Assembly (NCBI GenBank): GCA_964019695.1
Contig: OZ026517.1
Span: 53,313,672 to 53,377,671, forward strand
Reading direction: 5' to 3'
DNA from: Loripinus fragilis
Taxonomy: Eukaryota > Mollusca > Bivalvia > Lucinida > Lucinidae
Length of the DNA stretch: 64,000 nt
The notes below the pieces were generated by a model. It was not told the origin of the DNA and ran no database searches. It worked only from the letters and a program-made list of their open reading frames with translations. The position numbers and the translations under genes are program-made. Below, piece after piece: positions 9,948 through 21,875 of the stretch; the first letter of the stretch is position 1; every line of letters begins with the position of its first letter.

Positions 9948-10399
9948 TAATATCCAAAGGTTGGTGGATTGTTTTTTGTTTCCATTAGTTCTCATGAATA
10001 GACTCAATGAAATTTAGTCTGCTGTTTTCTTATAAATTGTAGGCAGACATGGAGCGAATTAATCGTTAATGCTAATGCATTATTAATGCATTTGTTTTTA
10101 AGTAATTCAATGTAATGGTTTATTCAACAGTTTTTGCGTTACTTTAATGCTAATTCAATGCGTTTCTTGTCAAAAATCACTGCATTACTTTGAATGACTG
10201 TCTTACAGAAATTTTGAAATTACCAATTTTGATATGGACTTTACAGTAGAAAGCTTTATCCACGACAAAGGGGAAATCCTGTATGAAGATTTGTATTTAC
10301 AGTTATTTCCATTTGCAGTTTCCTTTTTTTCTGTTTGCTTGTAAAGACTGATTTTTTTGACTAAGAAATGAATTTTGAAACTTGTTTTGATTATATACC

Positions 10400-10405
10400 A
10401 ATAAA
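10400..10405 (+). promoter_or_regulatory. Candidate polyadenylation signal AATAAA
   Basis: This AATAAA lies about 560 bases after the zinc-finger stop codon and is a candidate for its 3' end. Nothing else in the sequence ties the two together. Confidence 0.3.
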
Positions 10406-10607
10406 GCGAAACAGCTTACAGTTACAAGCAGCCCAGAAGAACCACCTCGAACCACTATTAGTACTGGAATGGTGAAAAAAACTGAAAATGTACCTGGAAA
10501 GTGTTGAAGAAAAGAAACGAAAGTCAAGTATTTTTATTTATAAGTTATTCTGACTTTTGCCTTTCTTTCTACTTTTAAAATAGTGTACATTTAGGAGGTA
10601 ACTGTAT

Positions 10608-10945
10608 TCAAAATTTTCATTTGGGGAGGTGTATTGTCGGATATACTGTAAGAAATTAGTTTTACGGCGATGCGTGAGTGGAGCTGTAAACAGGATTTCG
10701 ATATGTTTATCCTACATATACCTCCCCAAATGATAATTTTGACTATGGTTATCTCCATATAACCATTCTAACGCACTTCTGCAGTTTGAGCTCAAATGGG
10801 AGCATTGCAAGCAGCACAAAGCCGCACGTCATCCAGCGAAATGTGACATAATAAATGACATCAAACTTTTTCGGACAGTATATTGCAGGATATACTCATT
10901 TACTGTCGCAAAATTTTGACGTCATCCAATCAGATGTCGCGTAAC
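10608..10945 (+). mobile_element. Composite foldback element, family E, copy 1
   Basis: 10608-10742 is an inverted repeat: TCAAAATTTTCATTTGGGGAG pairs with CTCCCCAAATGATAATTTTGA. It is followed by a conserved trailer (AACCATTCTAACGCA, GAGCATTGCAAGC, CACGTCATCCAGCGAAATG). The same two-part arrangement occurs in reverse at 54475-54785, so the whole unit moves together. Confidence 0.75.
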
Positions 10946-11168
10946 AAAAGCAAGTGCATTAGAATTCATTTATAAACGCAATGTCAATATAAGTATGAGA
11001 TATAGTTTAATTATCACTCAATTGTCCTGTTCACACATTTCATCACTTGACCACTGAAAGTGTGTCTCTTTGACTAGTTTTGTTTCAGGGTAAATAATAT
11101 ATTAGGGTAAAAAATATAAGTGATATAGCCTGCACTGTGTTGATTGGATTATACAGTCGAGGGATATA

Positions 11169-11860
11169 CACTGCTCAAAATATTTAGAGGAACACCTGAT
11201 AATGTTCCATATGTGATAATGTTAACCCCTGTCCAATAGACAAGTAATGCATTTCACTAGACAATAAGGCAGAAACCCAGTTTCTTTTTCCATTTTTTTG
11301 CTACGATTGTCAAAGTCTTGGATCAATAAAAGTTTTTGATAAAACAATCGCTGCTTAAGTTCATGGCTTAAATTTTTTAGTTTTTAATTTTCTTGGAAAT
11401 GATGATTTTTTTCTTGAACTCTGTAGAATCTTCCGAATTTTTTAACAGCGTAACCTAATGATTTCTGCAAAATTAAAAGGCTATTGACTGTACAGAAATG
11501 ATGCTACTGTGGTGCTTGATTGAAAAATTCGTCTTAAATATGTTCTTAAAAGGGTATCCTGTGGGAGCAAAGAATGCACAAAGGAGCTGAAACTAGAGTG
11601 TTCTAAAATTTGGTTTTGAAAAAAGGGGTATTTTTTTAACAAAATTCTATTTTTACATAAAGCGTTCCATGGAGATTTCTGGAAAGGGATTACTTTATTT
11701 TAATCAACAAGCATCGTCCTCGATAGATAACCAAACTAATCGCATGACAAATATGTGTTTGCTTTATTAACCAAACGCTCGCTATGAGTCAGACTATGAG
11801 TGCATTTGTATTGTGATCAATGGCAAAATCACAGTGTTCCTTTAAATATTTTGAGCAGTG
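11169..11860. mobile_element. Tc1/mariner-type non-autonomous element, TA target duplication
   Basis: Terminal inverted repeats of about 28 bp (CACTGCTCAAAATATTTAGA and TTTAAATATTTTGAGCAGTG) are flanked by TA on both sides (11167-11168, 11861-11862). The 692-bp interior has no transposase frame. TIRs starting CACTGCTCAAA with a TA target are typical of Tc1/mariner elements in many animals. Confidence 0.85.
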
Positions 11861-12304
11861 TAGAACAGAAAGGTCCAAATTATATAAGTATCCTCTCATA
11901 TAATTATCTTTCAAATAAGTAATTGTTTTGGAATGCATTCAATGAGATCTTTCCAGTGGAATAAGATTCAATGAATTATAGACTTAAAAAAAGCTGGGGT
12001 TACTTCAGTTACTTATCATTTCTGAGTGTTATTTCTTCAAATTTGCAAACATTTTTGGAATTCCAACAAATGTTACTGACAAGAATACGAAATTCAGCGC
12101 AAAATGCGTACACTATAACCAATGGTTCGTCAGAAATATTTACATATAGTGAAATTTGAATGTTTACAGTATGCACGCATTTTCCCCTGTATTAAAAATC
12201 CTTATCTTACAGTTTTGATTCTGTTTCACATTTATGAAATTAATGCTCAATTCAATGTATCGCTTTTTTAGATAATGCTAATACAATGCATTACTTCATC
12301 GCCA

Positions 12305-13080
12305 TCTCCTCCTGTCCAACTTCAAAATAATTTCAAAGAATTGATCCTCTTGATGCTCTCTACCAAAATCGCACAAATGGTTTTGCTCAGATGAACAAAA
12401 GGGCCACCAGAACTACAGATAAGAAATATCTTAAAATGGCATCTCCTTCTGGACAACTGTTATTTCACAGAATTGTTCCTCATACTGCCCTCTAGTAAAA
12501 TGGCACAAATAATTCCACTCCACTGAACAAAAGGCCTCCAGAGCTTCAGATAAGAAATATCTTTAAACGCCATCTCCTCCTGAACCACTGATCCAAATTC
12601 AAAATAATTTCACAGAATTGTTCCTCATGATGCCCTATACCGAAATTGCACAAATGGTTCCGCTTTTTTGAACAAAGGGCTGCCAGAGCTCTAGATAAGA
12701 AGTGTCTTTAAATGACATCTCCTGAACCACTGGTCCAAATTTAAAATAATTTCATAGAAATGTTCCTCATGATGCCCTCTACTAAAATTGCACAAATGAT
12801 TTTGCTCATCTGCAAAAAGCGGTTGGCAGAGCTCTAGATAAGAAATATCTACAATGAAATCCCCTGAACCACTGGTCCATGATCAAAATAATTTTACAGA
12901 AATGGTTCTCATGTTGCAATCTACTTAAATTGAAGATTTAGCTTGGCTGAACAACATGGCAACCAGAGCTAAAATAGAAATGTCTTTTAAATCATATCAC
13001 ATCTCCTTAGCCACTACATCATCTACTCATGTGCCAGGAGTCAGGTGAGCGATCCAGGGCCCTAGGGCCCTTTTGTTTCT
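12305..13080 (+). repeat. Tandem-repeat element, 3' part, family TRE-1
   Basis: About five degenerate units of roughly 140-150 bp share ATCTCCT, AACCACTG, CAAAATAATTTCACAGAA, TTCCTCATGATGCCCT, TTGCACAAATGG and CCAGAGCT. The stretch ends CAGGTGAGCGATCCAGGGCCC, the 3' terminal signature seen again at about 40.7 and 50.0 kb. The AGCTCACCTGAG head is missing here. Confidence 0.75.
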
Positions 13081-13547
13081 TAGTTTTCGTCTGACTTTTG
13101 GTTTCTGGTCAATAAATTTTGAAGGAATGCATCATTTACATTCAAAGTTAACATTTATGACGGTAAATCATTGTTTAATGCAGGTCGTTTTTGAAAAAGA
13201 GTAGATCGGCTAAATTTGGTTAGCTTTAGTCTTTTTTTTACTTAGGTTTGTCATGTATTATTTGATTCTCGGAATAATTGTTCACAAATGCATGGCTCAC
13301 CACAACATACATCACCAACGATAGTTTTGATGTGGGGGATTGATTTATCATACTTTCCTCGTTCTTTCAATATGATTTTTAGTTTTTTTTCCACCAAAGT
13401 AACCAATATCATTGACGGTCTGTATTTTGGCAACACAACCCAACGAACCAATTTGACCATGCTTTTGGATTAATTTACTTTTAGGTAGAAGTGTTCCTCA
13501 GTATTTTCATAAAGTTCTGCATAATTATATGGTAATGCATATTTTTA

Positions 13548-13870
13548 TCGCATGACGTCGCGTCGGCGTGTGACTATAAAAATCCATCATGAGTGTGAGG
13601 GTAGGATACAAATTCACCGTTTGGCATCATGGGGTTTGCCGAGTGATGACAGGGACAGCTTTTTCTTTCACTCACACGAATAATGGATTCTTTTTATTGC
13701 TCACCATTGTTGTTGTTTTTTTTCAATTTTGAAAAAAACTTTTAGAAGTCTCTGAATACACTAAGATGCAATTTCACAAGCCTCGTGATGCCAAACGGTG
13801 ATCCCGAGGTACGGGTTTTTCTATCCAACCCTCACACGAATAATGGATTCTTTTTCGTGCTCACCACTGT
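13548..13870. mobile_element. Inverted-repeat MITE
   Basis: CACCGTTTGGCATCA and TGATGCCAAACGGTG form inner arms. Outer arms share GTGTGAGGGT and ACCCTCACAC, and the phrase CACACGAATAATGGATTC occurs twice in the same direction. It ends immediately before the AGCTCACCTGAG head of the next element. Confidence 0.6.
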
Positions 13871-13871
13871 T

Positions 13872-15440
13872 TTTAGCTCACCTGAGCCGAAGGCTCCGAG
13901 GTGAGCTATTAGTATACCAGTGACTCTGGCGTACATCGTTCGTCCGTCCGTCAACAATTTCAAACATCTTCTCCTCTGGAACCACTGGGCCAATTGAAAT
14001 CAAATTTCATATGGAGACTCCTTAGGATGGGGGAACGAAAATTTGTTCAAATGGTCCTGGTCACATGACCAAGATGGCCGCCATGCCCATATATGGTAAA
14101 AACCATTTAAAATCTTCTTCTCCAGAACCAGAAGGCCGATGACCTTTGGACTTGGTATGTAGTATCGGGGATGTGGGGCCTACCAAGTTTGTTCAAATGA
14201 TGATCCTAGGTTGACCTTGACCTACTTAACTTCAAGGTCAAATTTGCTTCATAATGCATTTAAATGGGGAAATTTTTGAAAAGTTGATTTTTTGAAAACT
14301 ACTAAGCCAATGTCATTATTCTCACTTGATGTCTTTAATCTAATGTGGCAATGGCTATAAATAAGTTCCAAAGGTCAAGGTTGACCTTTGACCTTTCAGC
14401 CAAGCTGCTCAAATTGGAGTCCTATCAATATATTAAAACATAGTTTTCTCAGAAACCATTTTGCCAAATGAACTCAAATTTCGTGTGAAGACTCCTTACA
14501 ATAACAGGGTGGGTAGTCACGTGGTTTTTGCTTGGATACACTGTACGGATGTTCGAATACACTGTACGGACATTCTGATCGAATGTAGGTAGATTTCTCT
14601 ATGTTTTCTTATCTATACCCAGAAAGTTATACACCATTTTCCAGCCCACATTTCCCCCTATCAAACGCTACCAGGATGGCATCTTTAAGCTTCTTACTTT
14701 GAGTACTAACTCTGTCACAAATGTTGTCCGTACAGCTTATTTCCAAATTCAGGCCCGGATTTCGCCGCTAAAAATTTTGTGACAGAGTCTGTACTCAAAG
14801 TAAGAAGCTTTATGTGGATATCCTGGCATCGTTTGATCGGGAAAAATAGGGGCTGGAAAATGGTGTATAACTTTCTGTGTAAAGATGAAAAAACACGCAG
14901 AAATATCTACTTACTTTTGATTAAAACATCAGTGTGGAAAGAAGTCCGCCATTTTTTCCGTACAGTGTATCCAAACAGAAACCACGTGACTACCCACCCT
15001 GAATAAGTTAGCCAAGATTTATACAAATTGTTTTGGTCACATGACCAAGATGGCTGACACGCCCATATATGGTAAAGAACCTTTAAAAATCCTCTTCTCC
15101 AGAACCAGAAGGCTGATGACCTTTGAACTTGGTATGTCACATTTTGGATGTTTGGCCTACCAAGTTTATTCAAATGATGATCCTAGTTTGACCTTGACCT
15201 ACTTAACTTCAAGGTCAAATTTGCTTCATAATACATTTAAATGGAGAAACTTTTGAAAAGTTGATTTTTTTTAAAACTTCTGAAGCCAATGTCATTATTC
15301 TCACTTGATATGTTTAATTTAATGTGGCAATGGCTATAAATAAGTTCCAAAGGTCAAGGTTGACCTTTGACCTTTCAGCCAAGCTGCTCATATTGGAGTC
15401 TAATCAATATATTAAAACATATTTTCTCAGAAACCGTTTG
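13872..15440 (+). mobile_element. TRE-1 element with a duplicated 470-bp core, split by an insertion
   Basis: It opens with the palindromic head TTTAGCTCACCTGAGCCGAAGG, then TCGTTCGTCCGTCCGTC. The core from CACATGACCAAGATGG to the cluster at 14371 and onward is repeated after the insertion, about 470 bp apart once the 497-bp insert is removed. Both core copies contain TTGACCTTGACCTAC, CTTCAAGGTCAAA and the cluster AAGGTCAAGGTTGACCTTTG. The usual 3' terminus GTGAGCGAT is absent, so the copy is 3' truncated. Confidence 0.75.
14505..15001. mobile_element. 497-bp foldback MITE with AATAA target duplication
   Basis: The ends are long inverted repeats (CAGGGTGGGTAGTCACGTGG and its complement), followed inward by GGATACACTGTACGG and its complement. 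Internal arms (CTTCTTACTTTGAGTAC) also pair, so nearly the whole element can fold back. AATAA flanks both sides (14500-14504, 15002-15006). Removing it restores ACTCCTTACAATAAGTTAGC. Confidence 0.85.
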
Positions 15441-15487
15441 CGTTTGATGCTGGATGCTAATACCATTTAGCGTTATAATGTTTCGAC

Positions 15488-15640
15488 TGATCCGGATCCA
15501 AAGGTTATCAGCAGAAGTCTTCTGCTGATAACCTTTGGATCCAGATCAGGGCCAGTAGAATACAGATAAGGACTTGCATTCTGTCGGTGCTGACCTGGGT
15601 CCAAACTGCTTGCAAAGGTTATCAGCAGAAGACAAGAAAA
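15488..15640. repeat. PAL-A copies, head to head
   Basis: 15488-15548 is a near-perfect palindrome centred on GCAGAAGTCTTCTGC, with GGATCCAAAGGTTATCAGC arms. A second PAL-A core (GATCAG to CTGACCTGGGTCC) follows and ends TTATCAGCAGAAGAC. Confidence 0.75.
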
Positions 15641-16540
15641 TAAAGTAAACTTGTTCAGTCAGATCCGGGAGATTTCTTGATCTTGTAAAAAGTTGTATGT
15701 TTTAGAAGAAATTTTATAATTCATTTCAGGGAGTCTCCATGTACGATAAGGGATGGTTTGAGTCGGGTAGACATTATAACATAAACATAAGCGCCAAGAC
15801 ACTTCATGAAACATTTTCACATGTGTGGAAAAAGGGAATGACTTTCCCCTGCATTTTAAAGCATATCTAAACTCTTTGTAGTACGAGTCTCAATACATGT
15901 ACTTTTTCTTGCAAATATCACTGTAAAATACGCCATACATCAATAATGTGAAAAATCAAAACACCAACATAAATTTTCCAAGCTTGTCTATATGCGTGGT
16001 TTCAAACTTTTCGGTCTGTCAAACAATCATTGTTTAGTTTGTTTCTCAAACACTGACAATTCTATATCAAAATGCGAATTACCGAACTTAGCACAACTCA
16101 TGTTGTGTTTTAACTTTTTATGAGTTTACAGAAGTCAATTTCTAGCACGGAATAAATGAAATAGCTATCGACGGCCAAACATAAAACAACAGCCACCATT
16201 TCAAAGCGGAAGATTGGGTTCTTTGCACAATTAGGCTAATCGGTTCCGTAAAAAAGTAGATTTAAAGCCTCCTATATTAGTTGGATTTTTTTCTGTCACT
16301 GAGTGACAAGATCTATCATTCACTTAAAGTCAACCTACCCTGATTATCTCGTTTTCTCGGCAGTCTATGTTCTTTGAACGACAGTAAAAAAAATCAAGCT
16401 GAAATTTTTCTGGCGCCATACATTACGTGGGTCGTGTGACAAAATAGTCCACACAAATATGCATGTTTTCCTTGATGGACCTTAATATAACTTATAGGCC
16501 TAAAACTGCCATTTTCTCTGAATTTTCTTTTTAAAAAAAT
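15641..16540. other. No gene seen
   Basis: AT-rich spacer with no domain-bearing frame and no recognised repeat. Confidence 0.3.
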
Positions 16541-16685
16541 CAATTTCCCGCCCCAATCTTTCCAGACTCCCCGCCCCCTCTACCTCGCTCCCCGCCCCCT
16601 CCACCCCCAATTCCACCCCCGATTCCGCCCCCTCCAACCCCGATTCCATCCACCTTATCCCCGTACCCCCGCCCCATGTCCACCC
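16541..16685. repeat. C-rich minisatellite
   Basis: Imperfect repeats of CCCCGCCCCCTCCACC and ATTCCGCCCCCTCCAACC. On the minus strand they create a glycine/glutamate-rich open frame that I read as a by-product of the repeat. Confidence 0.7.
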
Positions 16686-16739
16686 ACTCATGGTTGTTCA
16701 ATGACCACTGGTGGCAACACTACGAAAAGTATTAGCAAA

Positions 16740-17032
16740 CAGTCTGGACTCAGATCAGGCGAGAAATGTTGATAAGGCTTCAAAATGCTTGAAATTCTGA
16801 CGTATACCTGAAAGATGTCTTGAAAAGAATTTCATGTAATATAAAATGATGCAGATAACAAACACTGAGCAATTTCACTCAGCATGCAGAGTTGGTAAAC
16901 ATGCGTTTTGACATATTGGTAGATGGGAGCATTTAGGAATGAAAAAGTTTATCAGCAGGGTCTCATTGAAGATTAGCTATTACATGTACTTATTTTGTAT
17001 GTGCTACCTGTAGTTATTCTAAAAAATAAAGG
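16740..17032. repeat. Degenerate PAL-A trace and repeat start
   Basis: AAACAGTCTGGACTCAGATC near 16736 resembles the PAL-A core. From 16915 (GTAGATGGGAGCATTTAGGA) the sequence matches a repeat also found at 21466. Confidence 0.4.

Positions 17033-17069
<37 letters not shown>
17033..17069. repeat. (CTTA)n microsatellite
   Basis: About nine uninterrupted tetranucleotide units. Confidence 0.9.
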
Positions 17070-17099
17070 CTACCATTTTAGTCAAATTAAATATAACGC

Positions 17100-17440
17100 A
17101 ACATCAGGTAAGGAAGAGGAAAGGGTCCATGTGGTTTTTGGGCTGATTTGATTGGAACTCTGGCATATAACTTACTCCCATAGACTTATAATGGGATAAC
17201 ACAGTCATTCCTACATCCATACAACTGGTGTCTAAACTAGCCATGCCACAGGAGTCATTAGCTTCTATTAATAAGGTAACACTTAAAAAAATCTTCTCCT
17301 TTGAAATAAAACCATGACATCCACAGCTTGTAGTCCCATACATAAATACTGCAAGCACTGCCTCTTGGGTTCAAATTTACCAAATACTGATGATCATCAG
17401 GCTATAATGTCTCCATATAATGTCTCCACAGCTAATACTT
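17100..17440 (+). repeat. TRE-1-like core
   Basis: Phrases such as CATAGACTTATAATGGGA, GCCATGCCACAGGAGTCATT, CACAGCTTGTAGTCCCATAC and TACTGATGATCATCAGGC recur at 21570-21810. They are core units of the tandem elements without head or tail. Confidence 0.6.
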
Positions 17441-17903
17441 TATTTATTTTTATTTTATTTCACCCCGTAACATGATGTGCAGAGGGTTGGGGAGGGTCAT
17501 CCCTCTGTTCACATCTTACAATAATTATATACAGTTGTATGTTACTCATTCTCGCGCCTTTCATTCTTCAGTGTATGAACATACATGTATATTAATACAG
17601 TATGAGAAGTATAAGATTGTTTTAAGTATTATTGTAGTATGGCCGATGCTTTTTTCTTTGATCTTTGTTGGTGTTTAAACCAGACACCGTAGAATAACGA
17701 CGAAGGAGGAGCTTAAAACCGTACTCTAACTTCCAATTTTAGTTAAACAGCGATGTAGGCGGGAACTTCCTAAATAGCGACAAATTAGCCCGCAGGTAAA
17801 TGTAATATAATTGACAGCATAGGCGGGATGCAGGGAGGAGCGAATGTAAATTTCGTCAGCTGTCAGTAACACGTGTTTATTTGCGCCTGCGCCGTTACTA
17901 CAA

Positions 17904-18009
17904 GCTAAATAAAGGATTTTTCCTCGGCTTTCTGTTTAAACTGCTCGGTGGGCTACGCCCAACTCGCGGTTTAAACAAGAAAGCCGAGGAAAAGTATCCT
18001 TTATCTATT
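17904..18009. mobile_element. Inverted-repeat MITE
   Basis: CCTCGGCTTTCTGTTTAAAC pairs with GTTTAAACAAGAAAGCCGAGG around GGTGGGCTACGCCC. The outer arms AAATAAAGGAT and ATCCTTTATCT pair as well. Confidence 0.75.
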
Positions 18010-18324
18010 ACCTAGAGTAAAGTTACGGAGAATATTTATTTTAACTAAAGAAGAAAAATAGAAGGAAGAGAGGGTGTCTAGAGAGTATATTGGGTGTGAG
18101 CGCGACGCAGGCTAGCAAATGCTGATTTCTATTTTATTTGCTATTTTTTTATTGATAGTTATTAAAATTTGTAGTCTGCCGTTTTATCTAATAAGTTATG
18201 GTAATTTTGCCAGCTTGTTTGAAAATTTTCGTACCTCCCTGTTGAAATGGACGAGTACTTATATGTTTGGCATAGAAGTTCGAGTCTATATTGTAGCACT
18301 GTGAGGTTCATAGAAAGTAGGGGT

Positions 18325-18505
18325 GCAAAGATCAGGAATCGATACAATCAAGTACCACACCTGTCCCAGGATACCAATGGGAAAGTGACAAACTCACAGA
18401 TGGACACCACAAACGAGAGCCAAGAGGTCAGCCCTTTCCCAGCAGGTGACCACAAGGCACACACAAACAGACGCTCACAAAGGCATGCTGCTCTTGCTGT
18501 ATCTT
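18325..18505 (+). repeat. Dispersed repeat family C, partial
   Basis: Shares GCAAAGATCAGGAAT, CAATCAAGTACCACACCTG, GAGAGCCAAGAGGTCAGCC and CCCAGCAGGTGACCACAAGG with copies at 27.7, 32.8 and 61.9 kb. This copy lacks the right half. Confidence 0.75.
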
Positions 18506-19301
18506 GAATAGTATATATGATATTTTATTTCTGTAAGAACTAGTTTATTAATATCACTTTTCTGATTTGGATCTATTCTGAATATAAATGATTTCTCGTT
18601 TTATGCTATATGTTTACCATGTTGAATGAGCCATGAATTTTTTTCATTTAAAAATCGTTTGACATGTTCACATTCCCATAAAAGATGTTCGATAGTTTCG
18701 TCTGTTTTATTGCAGAATGTACATTTTGGATCATCAATGAGTTTAATTTTGTATAAATAAGTGTTTTTGCTAAAATCTTATGATTAATTCTGCTTTTGAA
18801 CCATTGAACTGTACTGTCTTTGGTGATTTTAAATGGGTCAGAAAATATTTTTTCCGCATTCTTCTTCTTCAAATTTGTATTTTTTATTCCAAGAGATTTT
18901 CCGGAGTGGATGTCTGTTGTTTTGTTTTGTAGATTGTACATGTCGTGTGCTCCTTTTCAACTCTTTAGATATATTTGGATTGAAAATTGTATGATAGGGT
19001 TTACCTCTTTATGCCGTATGTTAGCTAGATTTAAGGTTTTCTTCCTGGCAAGAATTGATCTTATCGGACTTGAATATTGTAGAAAATTAACCGTGACATT
19101 ATATGTTGCCTTAAATTCATCATATGTATAAATACTACCATCGTTGTTTGTGAGATCGTTGATGAATTAAATGCCATTTTCGAAACATGGTTTATAATAC
19201 ACGGTTTTATCCCCTATTTTGATGTTTTCGTTGGAGAAAATTGGAATGGTTTGGAACTGTTGTATCTCTGTTGGTGTGTCTTTTGTTACTATACTTAACG
19301 C

Positions 19302-20005
19302 CAGTAAAAACGCAACTTTTACAGTACAACCTTACTCGAGATTTAATGCTATTTTATCATTCTAATTAAATAAAAGAATAAAACTATGGTCCCGATATTA
19401 AGCCAATACTCTTTGGGTGCAGATAAAGCAGTCCAGATAAGACAGGCTGTGTATTTTGATAAAGGGACACAACCCGAACTTTGACACAAAAACTGCAAAA
19501 TCACCCTATTAATCTGGATATCAGATCTTCAATATGAATGGCTCATTTGGATTCAAACTTTCGGAAAATTTCAACATTGCTCTGTTTTCTTTGCATACGC
19601 AACAGATTGTTTTTGTCTTCGAGTTTTGACCTTCAAAATGGTCATCAAAGTTTCAGCATGAAAACCGGAAGTTAACGAAAATGTGACACTTTTGACGGCA
19701 AATTTTGCAATAAATGGTAACCATAGGTTATGACCTTACAACTTACGTATGCCAAATTTTAAATGAGTCAGTGTAATTGACGCTTCAGTGATTTCTCAAA
19801 TTTTGGGGAAATTTCACGAAAATTTTAAGTTTAAAACATAAATTTTAGGTCCTTCCAGCAAAGTGATTTTTGTGTTGTAAACCGTTTTTTGGTTTGTTTG
19901 AGTTAAACGCAGTACTTGCACGCTGAAATTTAATAAAATTTCAAGATTTAATATGGTTACCAAAAAATTTGATGAATTTGTCATTTTTCACCAAAATTTT
20001 TAACA
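19302..20005. other. Probable insertion inside the LINE
   Basis: LINE coding similarity stops near 19302 (CGCCAGTAAAAACGCAAC) and resumes only around 20010. No TIR or target duplication is clear, so the nature of the insert is unknown. Confidence 0.4.
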
Positions 20006-20905
20006 GAAGTGTGCAATTGAGCTAAAGTTTTGGTAAAACGTTCTCCTACGTTAGGGGCGCTTGTTAGTGCAAAGACAAAGTGTATGAAGCTGATATTTAT
20101 AGGAAAAATAACACGTGTACCAGTTGCGTTTTTAATGGCTTTAAGTATATTTGTATATGAGATGAGAATACATCTCTCCAAAGCTTTTTTTATTTTAGGT
20201 AGTATTTTTTCCGTTATAAAGTGTGTCCCTAAATTGAAAACGGTTTTTTGTATCAGTCATAGGCTGTAGTATTATACTCCATGGGCTGTTGTTATCTGTA
20301 ATTATCTTTCTTAACCAAGTTGTTTTAAGAGCAGCAATAAAGGCGTTTATGTTGACCATTTCAAACCACCTTTACAGTATTCTTGACATAAAACTGTTTT
20401 TCATTCCACTAGTGCCTGTCCAGATAAAGTTAAAAAATAGTTCATTCAGGTCTTTCAGCAGTTTTTCATTAGGGTTGGGGAGTGAAATGAGTAATTGATT
20501 AAGACTTGAAAGGAGAAGAGATTTTATCACAGTTGACAGTTATCCTACCTATGGGGTGAGACTTCTACGGATCCAATAATTAATTTTTGTTTTTATGTTT
20601 GATATCTTATCTAAAATTTAGAGTCAACATTTTGTCTAAATTGGAGTCAAATGTAATTACTAATAGTTTAAATATGTCTACTCCCCAATTTAGTTTCCAT
20701 TTAGTTTTTATAGAGTCAGTGCTATACTTCTTTGAACCTATCCATACCACAGTGAAGTTTACTTTGAGGCCTGGAAATTTTGCGTAATTTTCTAGTTCGC
20801 TTAATATTTCATTTAGAGATTCTTTTGATCCGTCCAGTATGACTGATGTGTCATCAGCGTATTGAGTAGAATGAATTCTGTATTATTGATTTTTATCCCT
20901 TTGGG

Positions 20906-20970
20906 TTTTTTTTATTTATTTATTTATTTATTTATTTATTTTTTTTTTTTTTTGTATTTTTTATTTTTAT
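20906..20970. repeat. (ATTT)n / poly-T microsatellite
   Basis: Seven or so TATT units followed by a long T run. Confidence 0.85.
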
Positions 20971-21109
20971 TGCTAGAATTTCTGCACAGAGTATAAATAA
21001 ATATTGGGAAATTGGGTCTCCCTGTTTACAGCTTCGTTCTGTGTACAAGAAGGAGGAGAAATTGCCACTTTGGTTTATAGCTACTTTAATATGCAGCAAA
21101 TTTTAGTCT

Positions 21110-21353
21110 GTTCTATATGTAAACGAATGGTCACTCTCTCGGGACATTTGCTTTTTTAAACAAAAGAAAAAGACAATCTTTTCTTAAACCATAAGACCAA
21201 CTGCTCAGGGTAGGAGTAAAGGCTAATTTAGTTTCTTGCTTATATGTATGTAAACTGATTTGTGCTATTAGTGTTTGTAATATATTGACTGTCGCTGTCC
21301 ATCGTTCAAGCACCCCCAGCGTAAGGGGTCCTGGATCCGCCACTGTTGGTCAT
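21110..21353 (+). repeat. hAT-like terminal repeat, copy 1
   Basis: Very similar to 21876-22130 in the same direction. Both end GGTCCTGGATCCGCCACTG, whose complement CAGTGGCGGATCC looks like the end of a hAT-type DNA transposon. No transposase frame is present. Confidence 0.65.
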
Positions 21354-21459
21354 ATAATATTTTCTACAGTCATTCCCATTCCTTCTTATTCAACGAAGGA
21401 CAGTTGTCGTTACTGGCAAAACCTCACTCTAGGCCATTTTGTAGATATAACAATCAAAC

Positions 21460-21850
21460 AATCGGTAGATGGGAGCATTTAGGAATGATCTCACTACCTT
21501 CGCCTCCTTCTGTCAACTGCGCAAATGTCTAAATGGGGACCCAGTTACAGCAGTTGAGTAACAATATTGTTTGCTCACCTTAGCCAAAAACTTATAATGG
21601 GAAAACAAAGTCATTCCTACATTCTTGCTACTGGTGTTTAAGCTAGCCATGTCATGGGAGTCATTAGCTTCCATTAATGGGGAAACGCTTGAAAATCTTC
21701 TCCTCTGAAACCATGAGACCCACAGCTTGTAGTCCCATACATAATTACTGTAAGCACTGCCTATTGGGTTCAAATTTACAAATTACTGATGATCATTAGG
21801 CTATAATGGCTTCCATATAGCATAATTGATATTTTTTTTATAAAAAATCT
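21460..21850 (+). repeat. TRE-1-like core, second copy
   Basis: Related to 16915-17440: both contain GTAGATGGGAGCATTTAGGA, AATGGGA(T/A)AACA, GGAGTCATTAGCTTC and CACAGCTTGTAGTCCCATAC. It lies between the two hAT-like direct repeats. Confidence 0.6.
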
Positions 21851-21875
21851 TCTGTCCACAGCTAATACTTTTAAT

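Larger units (their letters stand above)
18600..21090 (-). pseudogene. Decayed LINE (RT through C-terminal zinc knuckle)
   Basis: Reading the minus strand from right to left: KQGDPISQYLFILCAEILAI (about 21050-20975), QYADDTSVILDGSKESLNEI with the YADD catalytic motif at 20850-20861, then the connector (LNELFFNFIWTGTSGMKNSF, about 20430-20370; NINAFIAALKTTWLRKII, about 20360-20300). Next come VTKDTPTEIQQFQTIP and NVTVNFLQYSSPIRSIL, and finally CTFCNKTDETIEHLLWECEH (18735-18675), the C-terminal CCHC-like knuckle. Many stops and shifts break it. An AT-rich microsatellite interrupts it at 20906-20970 and about 700 bp at 19302-20005 do not read as LINE. The order fits an L1-like ORF2 but the clade is not certain. 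Confidence 0.8.

Noticed and set aside
16500..16691. Glycine/glutamate-rich minus-strand peptide
   Set aside because: It is a translation of the C-rich minisatellite, with no other sign of coding.
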